DNA of 64,000 bases. It comes from CBDAQD01 sp965275905. Its GTDB lineage: Bacteria > Pseudomonadota > Alphaproteobacteria > Rhizobiales > JAJFHC01. The notes under the pieces are model-generated. The model was not told the origin of the DNA. It saw only the letters and a list, made by a program, of their open reading frames with translations, and did no database searches. Both the position numbers and the translations under genes were made by a program. Numbering within the stretch: the stretch's first letter is position 1; each line of letters starts with the position of its first letter. Location: the NCBI GenBank assembly GCA_965275905.1, contig CBDHYJ010000033.1, positions 32,006 to 96,005 on the forward strand, given 5' to 3'. Below, piece by piece: positions 1-8,837 of this stretch.

Positions 1-2
1 CG

Positions 3-422
3 AGCGAGATCCGGGCGACCTTCTCCAAGCATGGCGGCAACCTGGGCGAGACCGGGTCGGTTTCCTTCATGTTCGATCGGGTCGGCGCGATCGAGTTCGA
101 CGCAGACGCGGCATCGGCGGACGACATGTTCGAGGCCGCGATCGATGCGGGGGCCGACGACTGCGAATCGACCGAAGACGGTCATGAACTCATCTGCGGC
201 GCCGAATCACTGCATGATGTCGCGCGCGCGCTTGAGGATCGCTTCGGCGAGCCGCGCGCTGCCAAAATCATCTGGAAACCCCAGAACACGGTCGAACTGG
301 ATGACGAAAAGGGCGAAACACTGCTGCGCATGCTCGACGTTCTCGATGACAACGACGACGTCCAGTACGTCTATGCGAATTTCGAGGTATCGGACGCGGT
401 GTTCGAGCGGCTCGACGGCTGA
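3..422 (+). CDS. yebC: YebC/PmpR-family protein, 3' part
   Basis: This is the C-terminal part (about 139 residues) of a YebC/PmpR-family protein; the 5' end lies outside the window. The reading frame is open from base 3 and contains the family's typical KHGGNLGETGSVSFMF stretch, then the acidic alpha/beta domains ending in DDVQYVYANFEV. Known members are transcriptional regulators or, as shown more recently, factors that help ribosomes through proline stretches. It sits 27 bp upstream of ruvC, which is the usual alphaproteobacterial order yebC-ruvC-ruvA-ruvB. Identification is firm; the exact role in this organism is not shown by the sequence. Confidence 0.93.
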   Translation, partial: SEIRATFSKHGGNLGETGSVSFMFDRVGAIEFDADAASADDMFEAAIDAGADDCESTEDGHELICGAESLHDVARALEDRFGEPRAAKIIWKPQNTVELDDEKGETLLRMLDVLDDNDDVQYVYANFEVSDAVFERLDG

Positions 423-449
423 ACGGTCGCAGCGGCGGGCGGTCCGGCC

Positions 450-968
450 ATGAGCGCGCGCGTGCGTCTGATCGGCCTCGATCCGGGGCTGCGCAACACC
501 GGCTGGGGCATCATCGACTGCGAGGGGACGCGGCTGAGCCATGTGGCGAACGGGTCCGTGTCGTCGACGGCATCGGCGTCGCTCGCCGAGCGGCTGGTCG
601 AACTGCACGACGGGCTGGACAGCATCCTCGGGCAATATGAGCCCGATGAAGCCGCGGTCGAACAGACATTCGTCAACAAGGACGCAGGCGCCACGCTGAA
701 GCTTGGCCATGCCCGCGGGATCGCGTTGCTGGTGCCGGCAGCGGCCGGCCTCCGCGTGGCCGAATATGCTCCCAACCACGTCAAGAAATCCGTTGTCGGC
801 AGCGGCCATGCCGGCAAGGAACAGATCCGGATGATGGTCGGAGTGCTGCTGCCGCGGTGCAGTCCGGCCAATGCGGATGCCGCCGATGCCCTCGCGATCG
901 CCATCACCCATGCGCACCATCGCGGCGTCTCGGGCCGGATCCCTCTGCCGGGAGCGAAGGCGTCATGA
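450..968 (+). CDS. ruvC: Holliday junction resolvase RuvC
   Basis: Endonuclease that resolves Holliday junctions in the RuvABC recombination-repair complex. The 172-residue length is standard. The acidic catalytic residues expected for the RNase H-like fold are visible: D11 in GLDPG, E71 in AVEQTF, and D143/D146 in ANADAADALA. The stop codon overlaps the ruvA start (ATGA at 965-968), so ruvC, ruvA and ruvB are probably translationally coupled in one operon. No SOS box was recognised directly upstream, as the spacing to yebC is only 27 bp. Confidence 0.97.
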   Translation: MSARVRLIGLDPGLRNTGWGIIDCEGTRLSHVANGSVSSTASASLAERLVELHDGLDSILGQYEPDEAAVEQTFVNKDAGATLKLGHARGIALLVPAAAGLRVAEYAPNHVKKSVVGSGHAGKEQIRMMVGVLLPRCSPANADAADALAIAITHAHHRGVSGRIPLPGAKAS

Positions 969-1579
969 TCGGCAAGCTCAAGGGGCTGATCGACTCCTAC
1001 GGCGAGGACTGGGTCATCGTCGATGTGGGCGGTGTCGGCTATCACGTGCAATGCTCGGGCAAGACACTGGCCGCGCTGCCGTCGCCCGGAGAGGCCGCGA
1101 CGGTTGCGATCGAGACTTACGTGCGCGAGGACCAGATCCGGCTGTTCGGGTTTGCGTCTGAGAACGAGCGCGACTGGTTCCGGCTGCTGCTGAGCGTTCA
1201 GGGCGTCGGCACGAAAGTGGCGCTCGCCATTCTCAGCACGCTGGGCCCTGCCGAGCTGGCGAGCGCCATCGCGCTTCAGGACAAGGCACAGGTCGCGCGC
1301 GCGCCCGGCGTCGGACCCAAGGTGGCTCAGCGCATCGTTACCGAACTCAAGGACAAGGCCCCGGCGATGTCCGGGGCGGATCCGGCACTTGCAGGGCTGC
1401 AGACCGCGCTCGACGCGACGGTTGCGACGCCCGCCGTCGACGCGGTGTCGGCACTGGTCAATCTGGGCTACGGTCAAACCCAGGCCGGTGCCGCGGTCAG
1501 CGCCGCGATCAGGCAGTCCGGTGAGGATGCGGGGACCGAAGATCTCATCCGGGTCGCGCTCAAGGAGCTTGCGCGATGA
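965..1579 (+). CDS. ruvA: Holliday junction branch migration protein RuvA
   Basis: DNA-binding subunit that holds the four-way junction while the RuvB motor pumps DNA. The protein is 204 residues, begins MIGKLKGLIDSYGEDWVIVD, and has the N-terminal OB fold, a helix-hairpin-helix middle part (VQGVGTKVALAILS, then RAPGVGPKVAQRIVTEL) and the flexible-linked C-terminal domain III (VSALVNLGYGQTQA) that touches RuvB. The ATG at 965 overlaps the ruvC stop; a longer frame upstream exists but lacks RuvA similarity. The 3' end overlaps ruvB by ATGA. Confidence 0.97.
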   Translation: MIGKLKGLIDSYGEDWVIVDVGGVGYHVQCSGKTLAALPSPGEAATVAIETYVREDQIRLFGFASENERDWFRLLLSVQGVGTKVALAILSTLGPAELASAIALQDKAQVARAPGVGPKVAQRIVTELKDKAPAMSGADPALAGLQTALDATVATPAVDAVSALVNLGYGQTQAGAAVSAAIRQSGEDAGTEDLIRVALKELAR

Positions 1580-2628
1580 ACGAAAGGCTTGTGAACAGCG
1601 CAGAGACCGGCGAGGACGGCAGCGACAGTTCGCTGCGTCCGCTCAGCCTCGAGGAGTTCATCGGACAGGCTCAGGCGCGGTCCAACCTGCGCATATTCAT
1701 CGAGGCGGCGCGGTCGCGCGCCGAGCCGCTCGACCACGTGCTGTTCGCCGGACCGCCCGGTCTCGGCAAGACGACGCTCGCGCAAATCGTCGCACGCGAA
1801 CTCGGCGTCAACTTCCGTGCGACCTCGGGACCGGTGATCGCCAAGGCCGGCGACCTTGCCGCGCTTCTGACCAACCTGGAAGAACGCGACGTGCTGTTCA
1901 TCGACGAGATTCACCGCCTCAATCCGGCGGTCGAGGAAATCCTCTATCCGGCGATGGAAGACTTCCAACTCGATCTCATCATCGGGGAGGGGCCGGCGGC
2001 CCGCTCGGTGCGGATCGATCTGGCCCGATTCACGCTGGTCGGTGCGACGACGCGCACCGGTCTGCTGACGACACCGTTGCGGGACCGGTTCGGAATTCCG
2101 GTGCGGTTGAATTTCTACACCGAGGAGGAACTCCAGGACATCGTGACAAGGGGCGCGCGCGTCCTGGGCGTGTCGATGACGCCGGACGGGGCGGCGGAGA
2201 TCGCACGCCGCTCTCGGGGCACACCACGCGTCGCCGGCCGGCTCCTGCGCCGCGTCCGCGATTTCGCGTCCGTTGCGGGCGCCGATGAGATCGATGCCGC
2301 CAGAGCCGACCGGGCGCTCGCGCAATTGGAAGTCGATTCTCGCGGGCTGGACGCGCTGGATCACCGGTATCTCAACTGCATCGCGGTCAACTTTGGCGGC
2401 GGGCCGGTCGGGATCGAGACGATTGCCGCGTCGATCAGCGAGCCGCGCGACGCGATCGAGGAGATCATCGAGCCCTACCTGATCCAGCAGGGTTTCGTGA
2501 ACCGCACGCCGCGCGGCCGGGTCGTTACCCAGAATACGTTCGCTCACCTGGGGCTTGCGACGCCGGCCGGTTATCAGGGTTCGCAGTCTGAACTGTTTCT
2601 CGATGACAACGAGCGCAAGGATGACTGA
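1576..2628 (+). CDS. ruvB: Holliday junction branch migration helicase RuvB
   Basis: AAA+ ATPase ring motor of the RuvABC complex, 350 residues. Walker A (GPPGLGKTTLAQ), Walker B (LFIDEIHRLNP), sensor 1 (LVGATTRTGLL) and the arginine-finger region (PLRDRFG) are all present, followed by the winged-helix domain ending in RTPRGRVVTQNTFAHLGL. It starts at an ATG overlapping the ruvA stop and its own 3' end overlaps the acyl-CoA thioesterase gene. Complete, no oddities. Confidence 0.97.
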   Translation: MNERLVNSAETGEDGSDSSLRPLSLEEFIGQAQARSNLRIFIEAARSRAEPLDHVLFAGPPGLGKTTLAQIVARELGVNFRATSGPVIAKAGDLAALLTNLEERDVLFIDEIHRLNPAVEEILYPAMEDFQLDLIIGEGPAARSVRIDLARFTLVGATTRTGLLTTPLRDRFGIPVRLNFYTEEELQDIVTRGARVLGVSMTPDGAAEIARRSRGTPRVAGRLLRRVRDFASVAGADEIDAARADRALAQLEVDSRGLDALDHRYLNCIAVNFGGGPVGIETIAASISEPRDAIEEIIEPYLIQQGFVNRTPRGRVVTQNTFAHLGLATPAGYQGSQSELFLDDNERKDD

Positions 2629-3103
2629 ACGCGCAGGGGGCGAAGCATGGCCGGATATTGCCGGCCGCATCGACGGAATGACGCATCGATACCCGGTCCG
2701 GGTCTATTACGAGGACACGGATTTCTCCGGCGCCGTCTATCACGCCAATTACCTGAAGTTCTGCGAACGCGGCCGTTCCGACTTCCTGCGGCTTATCGGC
2801 ATTCATCATTCGGACCTCAGGGATGCGGTCTGGGAAGGCCGGTCCTACGGGTTTGTTGCGCGGAAGATCACGATGGACTTCCTCAAACCGGCGATGATTG
2901 ACGATTTGCTCGAGGTTGAGACCACGTTCGTGCGTGTTTCCGGTGCACGGTTCGAAATCAACCAGAAAGTCGCCCGCGCCGGCGCAAGGATTTTCGAGGC
3001 CGACGTGACGGTCGCGCTCGTCGGTGCGGGCGGGCGCCCGGTGCGTGTTCCCGGCAGAATGCTCGATCTGGTTGCGCCATATGTCGCAGATGTTACCGGC
3101 TGA
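2621..3103 (+). CDS. ybgC: Tol-Pal-associated acyl-CoA thioesterase YbgC
   Basis: Hot-dog fold (4HBT) thioesterase, about 160 residues, with the active-site signature YYEDTDFSGAVYHANYLKF near residue 26. YbgC enzymes hydrolyse acyl-CoA or acyl-ACP thioesters and are almost always encoded next to tolQRAB, as here. The ATG at 2621 overlaps the ruvB stop and has a GCAAGG element just upstream; a start at the internal Met before THRYPVRVYY is also possible, and an upstream extension inside ruvB is less likely. Link of ruvB and the tol cluster through ybgC is common in alphaproteobacteria. Confidence 0.93.
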   Translation: MTERAGGEAWPDIAGRIDGMTHRYPVRVYYEDTDFSGAVYHANYLKFCERGRSDFLRLIGIHHSDLRDAVWEGRSYGFVARKITMDFLKPAMIDDLLEVETTFVRVSGARFEINQKVARAGARIFEADVTVALVGAGGRPVRVPGRMLDLVAPYVADVTG

Positions 3104-3404
3104 CCGCGTTTCATCCGCAAAACCGGGCATGGATGTATTGTCACGCTGGCTCTGTTATGACAGTAAGAGACTCTGTTTTGGGTTGGGTTTGTAGGCAGTG
3201 CGTCTTCCGCCATCGGAAGGGAACGCCCTAGTTTTAACACATTGACCGGCTTCTTCATCCGTCTCGCAATACCTATATTCGGCATTGGGGCGATCCATCT
3301 GGTGGGATCGAGCTTGGAGTTTCCAGTCAAATGAGTCGCGGTTGGCCCGCTCGCGCGGGAATTGGTGTCTACGACCAGATGCAAGGGATTAAGAGGCCTA
3401 CTGA
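3104..3404. other. Intergenic region before tolQ
   Basis: About 300 bases without a recognisable gene. It must contain the tolQ promoter unless ybgC read-through drives the operon, but no convincing -35/-10 pair could be chosen (a TTGACC at 3242 has no well-spaced partner). An AAGAGG ribosome binding site sits just before the tolQ ATG. Confidence 0.5.
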
Positions 3405-4121
3405 ATGAATCCCTCTGATATCGCTACGGCTGCGCTTCAGACTCAGCCCGGCGATTTTTCGCTTCTGTCGCTGTTTTTCCAGGCGGACATCGTCGTCAAG
3501 CTCGTAATGGTCGGGCTGATCGGCTCGTCCGTGTGGTGCTGGGCGATTATTTTCGAGAAGATGTTCTCAATCGGCAGGGTCCGGCGTCTGATCGCGAGGT
3601 TCGAAAAGATATTCTGGTCGGGCCAGTCGCTCGATGAGCTCTATTCCACGCTCGGTCACCGTCCGAACCGCGGTACGGCGGCGCTGTTCGTTGCGGCTAT
3701 GAGGGAATGGAAACGCAGTCGCGATACCGGCCAGCGGCCTGCCATCGGCGGCCTGCAGATGCGCCTGGAGAAGGTCATGGAGGTGACGATCCAGCGAGAA
3801 ATGGCGCGACTTGAGAACCGGCTCCTGTTCCTGGCCACGGTCGGGTCGACAGCCCCGTTCATCGGGCTGTTCGGTACGGTATGGGGGATCATGAACGCCT
3901 TTCAGGCGATTGCCGTCAGCAAGAACACGAACCTTGCCGTCGTGGCACCGGGTATCGCCGAAGCGCTGTTCGCAACGGCGCTGGGACTGCTCGCGGCCAT
4001 TCCGGCTGTGGTCGCCTACAACAAGTTTTCGACCGACCTTTCCAAGATCGCGGGCCGCATGGAGAATTTCGCAGACGAGTTTTCTGCGATAATGTCACGT
4101 CAGATAGACGAACGGATGTAA
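3405..4121 (+). CDS. tolQ: Tol-Pal system proton-channel subunit TolQ
   Basis: Inner-membrane protein of the MotA/TolQ/ExbB family that with TolR forms the proton-driven motor energising TolA and the Tol-Pal envelope complex used in cell constriction. 238 residues, with one N-terminal membrane segment (LVMVGLIGSSVWCWAIIF) and two C-terminal ones (FLATVGSTAPFIGLFGTVWG and ALFATALGLLAAIPAVVAYN), the typical three-helix pattern with the conserved Thr and Pro residues. A strong AAGAGG precedes the ATG. Followed by tolR after 3 bp. Confidence 0.96.
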   Translation: MNPSDIATAALQTQPGDFSLLSLFFQADIVVKLVMVGLIGSSVWCWAIIFEKMFSIGRVRRLIARFEKIFWSGQSLDELYSTLGHRPNRGTAALFVAAMREWKRSRDTGQRPAIGGLQMRLEKVMEVTIQREMARLENRLLFLATVGSTAPFIGLFGTVWGIMNAFQAIAVSKNTNLAVVAPGIAEALFATALGLLAAIPAVVAYNKFSTDLSKIAGRMENFADEFSAIMSRQIDERM

Positions 4122-4124
4122 CGC

Positions 4125-4583
4125 ATGGCGATTTCAGGTGCAGGGGCAGGCGCGGGAGGCGGACGAGGACGAGGCCGCAGGCGACGCGGCAGCTACGTGC
4201 CGATGTCGGAAATCAACGTGACGCCTTTTGTGGACGTCATGCTGGTGCTGCTGATCGTCTTCATGGTTGCGGCGCCGCTGCTTACGGTCGGTGTGCCGAT
4301 CGAGTTGCCGAAGACGGAAGCCAAGCCGTTGCAGGGCGACAAGGAACCGCTAACCATAACGGTTGATACTCAAGGCCGCGTGTTTCTGCAGGAAACGGAA
4401 ATCGAGGTCGACAAACTTGTGCCGAAATTGCTTGCCATCACGGAGAACGGATACGAAGAGAGAATCTACGTGCGGGGAGACCGGCAGGTCAATTACGGCA
4501 CGGTCATGAAGGTTATGGGGACAGTCAGCGCCGCCGGCTTCCGGCGGATAGCGCTGGTGACGGAACTAGAGGAAGACGGTTAG
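4125..4583 (+). CDS. tolR: Tol-Pal system protein TolR
   Basis: ExbD/TolR-family partner of TolQ, 152 residues. After a Gly/Arg-rich cytoplasmic tail (GAGAGAGGGRGRGRRRRGS) comes the diagnostic segment SEINVTPFVDVMLVLLIVFMV, whose Asp in the membrane helix is the proton-carrying residue of the motor. The periplasmic domain ends in ISAAGF-like sequence. The glycine/arginine tail is longer than in E. coli but common in alphaproteobacteria. Three bases separate it from tolQ and 17 from tolA. Confidence 0.96.
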   Translation: MAISGAGAGAGGGRGRGRRRRGSYVPMSEINVTPFVDVMLVLLIVFMVAAPLLTVGVPIELPKTEAKPLQGDKEPLTITVDTQGRVFLQETEIEVDKLVPKLLAITENGYEERIYVRGDRQVNYGTVMKVMGTVSAAGFRRIALVTELEEDG

Positions 4584-4600
4584 CGTCCCGGAACCGGAAT

Positions 4601-5560
4601 ATGTATGCAAGTGTGACATTCTCGGTCGTGGTTCACGCGGTGATTATCGCCGCCGCGGTAATCGGCTTGCCCGATCCGGAGGAATACGACGCGAAACTGA
4701 CCGAGGCCGTGCCGGTCGAAATCCTGACGGTGTCGGAGCTTACTCAGCTTCAGGCTCAGAAGAAGGACGCCAAGCCGACCGAGAAGATCGCGCCTGAGAA
4801 GGTGGAAAAGGAGCCGGAACGTCCGGCACCGAAACCGGCCGAAGAACAGAAGCAGATAGCGGCCCTGGAACCTGACCCGGCTCCGCCGCCGCCCGAGCCC
4901 GAACCGGAGCCGAAACCCGAGGCGGTAACACCAGCGCCGCCGCAGGTCCGTGAAGAAAAGGCCAAGGTCAACGACAAACCGGAACCGAAGCCAGAGCCGG
5001 ATCCGCAGCCCGAGCCGAAATCGGAAGAGCTCGAAAAGCCGAAGGCCGCCGCCAAGCCTGTCCCGCGTCCGAAGATCAAGCCCAAACCTCCCAAGCGGGT
5101 CGTTAAGAAGAAACAGGACGATTTCAACCTGGATCAGATTTCGGCGCTTCTCGACAAGAGCGAAGATAAGAATCAGAGGCGGATCGACCCTTCGGAAATA
5201 GCCGAAGGCAGCCCGACAGAGGGTGATATCGACCTGGGCATCGGCAGCGACGCGGAGATGACCCTCGACGAAAAAGATGCCCTCAGGGCGCAGATCGAGC
5301 GATGCTGGAATCCGCCGACCGGTGCGGCCGGAGCGCAGGATCTGCTGATCAAGCTGCGCATATCCCTGAGGCAGGACGGCACACTGCAATCGCCGCCGGT
5401 ACTTGTGAATTCGGGATCGAGTCAATATTTTCAGGTCGCCGCCGAAAGTGCGATCCGTGCGGTGCGGCGCTGTGAGCCGTATCAGATGCCGGCTGAAAAA
5501 TATGGGGCTTGGCGGCAGATTATCTTAAACTTCAATCCTGCTCACATGTACCGGGGCTGA
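4601..5560 (+). CDS. tolA: Cell envelope protein TolA
   Basis: Links the TolQR motor in the inner membrane to TolB/Pal at the outer membrane. 319 residues: an N-terminal membrane anchor (FSVVVHAVIIAAAVIGL), a long Pro/Lys/Glu-rich periplasmic linker (roughly residues 50-175) that spans the periplasm, and a C-terminal TonB-like domain with CWNPPTGA, SGSSQYFQVAAESAIRAV and a second Cys in RRCEPYQMP, the expected disulfide pair. The linker is of the KPEPE type, giving rise to long meaningless frames on the other strand. It ends directly at the tolB region. Confidence 0.94.
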   Translation: MYASVTFSVVVHAVIIAAAVIGLPDPEEYDAKLTEAVPVEILTVSELTQLQAQKKDAKPTEKIAPEKVEKEPERPAPKPAEEQKQIAALEPDPAPPPPEPEPEPKPEAVTPAPPQVREEKAKVNDKPEPKPEPDPQPEPKSEELEKPKAAAKPVPRPKIKPKPPKRVVKKKQDDFNLDQISALLDKSEDKNQRRIDPSEIAEGSPTEGDIDLGIGSDAEMTLDEKDALRAQIERCWNPPTGAAGAQDLLIKLRISLRQDGTLQSPPVLVNSGSSQYFQVAAESAIRAVRRCEPYQMPAEKYGAWRQIILNFNPAHMYRG

Positions 5561-5602
5561 ATGTATTTCCCCAATTCAAGGTCGAAAGCGGAAAAGAGAT
5601 CC

Positions 5603-6943
5603 ATGACAGGAAACTTGATCGAACGCGTAGGCCGAATTCTCTTCGCCGCCGCCGTTCTGACGATCACGACTCTCTCCTGGGCGCCTGATGCCCGGGCGTT
5701 GATCGAGATCGATATTACCAAGGGCCGCGTGGAGCCCATGCCAATTGCCCTACCCGATTTCGTTGGAAATTCCGCTGAGGAACAGAAGTTCGGCAAAGAC
5801 ATTGCGACGGTGATCACCAACAACCTGCGGCGGTCAGGCCTGTTCAAGCCGCTGCCTCCGGCATCCTTCATCGAGAAGCTGTCGGGCTTTGACAAAGCGC
5901 CGCGTTTCGGTGACTGGAGGATCATCAACGCCCAGGCACTCGTCACCGGCCGCGCAACTGTGCAGAGCGACGGTCGTCTGAAGGCGGAATTCCGGCTGTG
6001 GGACGTTTTTGCCCAGAAGGAGATGCGGGCAAGGCGTTTCTTCACGACGCCGCGCAACTGGCGGCGCATCGGGCACCTTATCTCCGACGAGATCTACAAG
6101 CGTCTGACGGGCGAGAATGGCTATTTCGATACGCGGGTCGTCTTTGTCGAGGAATCCGGCCCCAAGAGCAATCGTATCAAGCGCCTGGCGATCATGGATC
6201 AGGACGGGTTCAATTACAGGCGGCTGACCAACGGCAATGCGCTGGTGCTGACACCGCGATTCAGCCCGACGCGGCAGGAAATCACCTATATGTCCTACAG
6301 GGGCGACCGGCCGCGCGTTTATCTTTACAACATCGAGACCGGTCAGCAGGAATCGGTCGGCGATTTCCCCGGAATGACGTTCGCGCCTCGATTTTCGCCC
6401 GACGGCCTGCGCGTCGTCATGAGTCTGCAGCGTGGCGGCAACTCAAATATTTATTCGATGGACCTGCGCACCAAAAAAACCACGAGATTGACCAATACGG
6501 CTGCGATCGATACCGCACCGTCGTATTCACCCGATGGTCGGCAGATCACGTTCGAATCGGATCGGGCGGGATCGCAGCAGATTTACGTCATGAACGCCAA
6601 CGGTTCGAATCAGCGCCGCGTCAGCTTTGGCAAGGGTCGGTATTCAACGCCCGTCTGGTCACCGCGCGGAGATCTCATCGCCTTCACAAAAATTCAGCAG
6701 GGAAAGTTCCTGATCGGGGTCATGAAGCCGGACGGAAGCGGTGAACGTATCCTGACCGAGGGTTACCACAATGAAGGCCCGACTTGGGCGCCAAATGGCC
6801 GCGTTCTCATGTTTTTTCGGGAAACGCGCGGTGAGCAGGGCGGTCCGAAACTATGGATGGTGGATCTTACCGGCTACAACGAACAGCAGGTTGAAACACA
6901 GACCTTTGCATCCGACCCGGCTTGGTCGCCCTTGATCAATTAG
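5603..6943 (+). CDS. tolB: Tol-Pal system beta-propeller protein TolB
   Basis: Periplasmic protein that shuttles between TolA and Pal. About 446 residues with a signal peptide (ILFAAAVLTITTLSWAPDARA), an N-terminal domain (ALIEIDITKG... to about residue 150) and a six-bladed propeller of TolB/WD40-like PD40 repeats (for example TPRFSPTRQEITYMSYR, APRFSPDGLRVVMSL, APSYSPDGRQITFESDR). The ATG at 5603 is chosen because it follows an AAGAGA element and gives a normal signal peptide; an in-frame ATG at 5561 abutting the tolA stop would add 14 residues. Confidence 0.95.
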   Translation: MTGNLIERVGRILFAAAVLTITTLSWAPDARALIEIDITKGRVEPMPIALPDFVGNSAEEQKFGKDIATVITNNLRRSGLFKPLPPASFIEKLSGFDKAPRFGDWRIINAQALVTGRATVQSDGRLKAEFRLWDVFAQKEMRARRFFTTPRNWRRIGHLISDEIYKRLTGENGYFDTRVVFVEESGPKSNRIKRLAIMDQDGFNYRRLTNGNALVLTPRFSPTRQEITYMSYRGDRPRVYLYNIETGQQESVGDFPGMTFAPRFSPDGLRVVMSLQRGGNSNIYSMDLRTKKTTRLTNTAAIDTAPSYSPDGRQITFESDRAGSQQIYVMNANGSNQRRVSFGKGRYSTPVWSPRGDLIAFTKIQQGKFLIGVMKPDGSGERILTEGYHNEGPTWAPNGRVLMFFRETRGEQGGPKLWMVDLTGYNEQQVETQTFASDPAWSPLIN

Positions 6944-7116
6944 GTCTGTCGAAGTAGTGTTCCGGCAGCTTGCGAGCAAGAGGCCACAAAAATCAAATAC
7001 AAGACCAACAGGGTGGTGTTGAACTCCGTAGGGAGGGGCTTGGCTTTATGCCATGGGGTTGGACCTGCATCTGCAGACAGGTGCCGAGAGTGTCTGTGAA
7101 TGAGGAGTGAGAGTAT

Positions 7117-7596
7117 ATGATGCGCCATGGGAACAGTCTTAGGGCTCTTGTCGTCTGCGGCCTAATGCTTGTCGTGGCGGCATGTTCCTCGTCATCCAAA
7201 CTCGACGGCCGGACGGCAGCGACCCCCGGCTCGGAGCAGGATTTCATCGTGAATGTCGGTGATCGGGTGTTTTTCCCGACAGACATCACGAGTTTGACCC
7301 AGACCGGCAAGGAGACACTGCGCCGTCAGGCCGCGTGGCTGAAGCTTTACCCGCAGGTGAAAATCCTTGTTGAAGGGCACGCGGACGAGCGCGGTACGCG
7401 GGAGTACAACCTGGCTCTGAGCGCCAGACGTGCGGAGAACACGAAGAACTTCCTGGTCAGTCAGGGTGTTCAACCAGCGCGGGTACGAACGATATCATAC
7501 GGCAAGGAACGTCCGGTCGCACTTTGCGATGCGGAATCCTGCTGGTCGCAGAACCGTCGTGCGGTCACTGTGGTCACCGAGGGTGCGGCATCCTGA
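7117..7596 (+). CDS. pal: Peptidoglycan-associated lipoprotein Pal
   Basis: Outer-membrane lipoprotein that binds peptidoglycan and TolB. 159 residues: a lipoprotein signal ending in the lipobox VVAAC (Cys at about residue 22), a short linker, then an OmpA-like domain with the peptidoglycan-binding signature VEGHADERGTREYNLALSARRAENT. A GAGTGAGAG stretch lies upstream of the ATG. The 170-bp gap from tolB could hold a separate promoter, although none is obvious. Confidence 0.96.
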   Translation: MMRHGNSLRALVVCGLMLVVAACSSSSKLDGRTAATPGSEQDFIVNVGDRVFFPTDITSLTQTGKETLRRQAAWLKLYPQVKILVEGHADERGTREYNLALSARRAENTKNFLVSQGVQPARVRTISYGKERPVALCDAESCWSQNRRAVTVVTEGAAS

Positions 7597-7799
7597 TCGC
7601 GCCCGCAACGCCTTGAATTGGTCGTGAACGTCCCATAATTCTGGCCGGAGATTCTGCGGGATTGCGGTTTGCGCGATGCGGCTTTGGGCCGTATACCAGA
7701 TGTGCAAGCCTGTCGAAGCGCAGAACGACTCACGAAACCGTTGTACTATCAACGTGATTCAGTCGAAGGTCTGCGGTGTCCAATTTGCGGAGTAGCGCG

Positions 7800-8837
7800 A
7801 TGCCGATCATGGCAAGATTCCCAACAGTAATTGCGGCGATCGCCGGAGCAGGAATGGTGGCTTTGGCGGGTATGGACACTCCCAAAGCACAGGCGCCTGG
7901 AGACTGGCAGGGTATGGTCGATCGGATCAATAGCCTCCAGGACCAGATCTATCGCCTGCGTGAGGCGCCAGGCGGCGGGGCGACACAGTTGCAGGGATCG
8001 GGGTCCCAGGGCGACGTTGCGTCGGAGGCGGGACTTGCCTTGCGCATCGACAGTGTCGAGGGACAGCTCCGGAATCTCACCGGACAGATCGATCAACTGA
8101 GCTTTCAGATCCAGCAGCTCAGCGACCGATTCAACAGGTTTTCCGAGGATGTCGAGTTTCGGTTCCGGGACCTTGGCGCAGGCCAGGGACGGTCCGGAAA
8201 CCTGAACGCCCCGAGATCCGCGAACCGTGTCGCCAGAGTGGAGCAGCCCGGTTCGTCACTCGACGGGGGTGTGACCTATTCCCCGGAGTCGCAACTTCCG
8301 GATACGGCCTTTTCAGGGTCCGAAGCGGACGGAGGTGGATTGGACAAGGCACCGGGTCCCCGGATCCTCGGGACAATACCCGGCAGTGGATCGCAATCGT
8401 CTTCGCTGGTTCCTGAGCCTGTGACCAGCCAGCCGCTCAGCGGGTCAGATGCGCCCCGCGGTCCGGACGCGCTTTACCAGGACAGTCACGAGAAGCTCTT
8501 GCGGCGGCAGTTCAGCGCCGCGGAGGCCGGCTTCAAGAAGTTCCTGCGGAGCTATCCCAAAAGCAAGCTTGCGGGCAATGCGCAATACTGGCTGGGCGAA
8601 TCCTACTATGCCAGGCGCCAGTACAATCGCGCCGCCAAGGCGTTCCTCACCGGATACAAGCGGTATCCGAAAGGCCGCAAGGCCCCGGACAATCTTGTGA
8701 AACTGGGCATGACGCTTGCGCGGCTCGGCCAGAAGAGGCAGGCCTGCGCGACACTGGCTGAGGCGCAGAAGAGGTTTCCCCGTGCGCAGGCGGTTCGCCA
8801 GGTGGCGAAAAAAGAGCGCTCACGTGCCGGGTGCTGA
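7800..8837 (+). CDS. cpoB: Cell division coordinator CpoB (YbgF), TPR protein
   Basis: Periplasmic TPR protein at the end of the tol-pal cluster; in E. coli it couples Tol action to peptidoglycan synthesis. About 345 residues: signal peptide (TVIAAIAGAGMVALAGMDTPKAQA), a short N-terminal coiled coil (VEGQLRNLTGQIDQLSFQIQ), a variable low-complexity middle, and C-terminal TPR repeats from ALYQDSHEKLLRRQFSAAEAGF to the end. The ATG at 7800 is preferred to a GTG at 7776. The last 14 bases overlap tilS. Confidence 0.9.
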   Translation: MPIMARFPTVIAAIAGAGMVALAGMDTPKAQAPGDWQGMVDRINSLQDQIYRLREAPGGGATQLQGSGSQGDVASEAGLALRIDSVEGQLRNLTGQIDQLSFQIQQLSDRFNRFSEDVEFRFRDLGAGQGRSGNLNAPRSANRVARVEQPGSSLDGGVTYSPESQLPDTAFSGSEADGGGLDKAPGPRILGTIPGSGSQSSSLVPEPVTSQPLSGSDAPRGPDALYQDSHEKLLRRQFSAAEAGFKKFLRSYPKSKLAGNAQYWLGESYYARRQYNRAAKAFLTGYKRYPKGRKAPDNLVKLGMTLARLGQKRQACATLAEAQKRFPRAQAVRQVAKKERSRAGC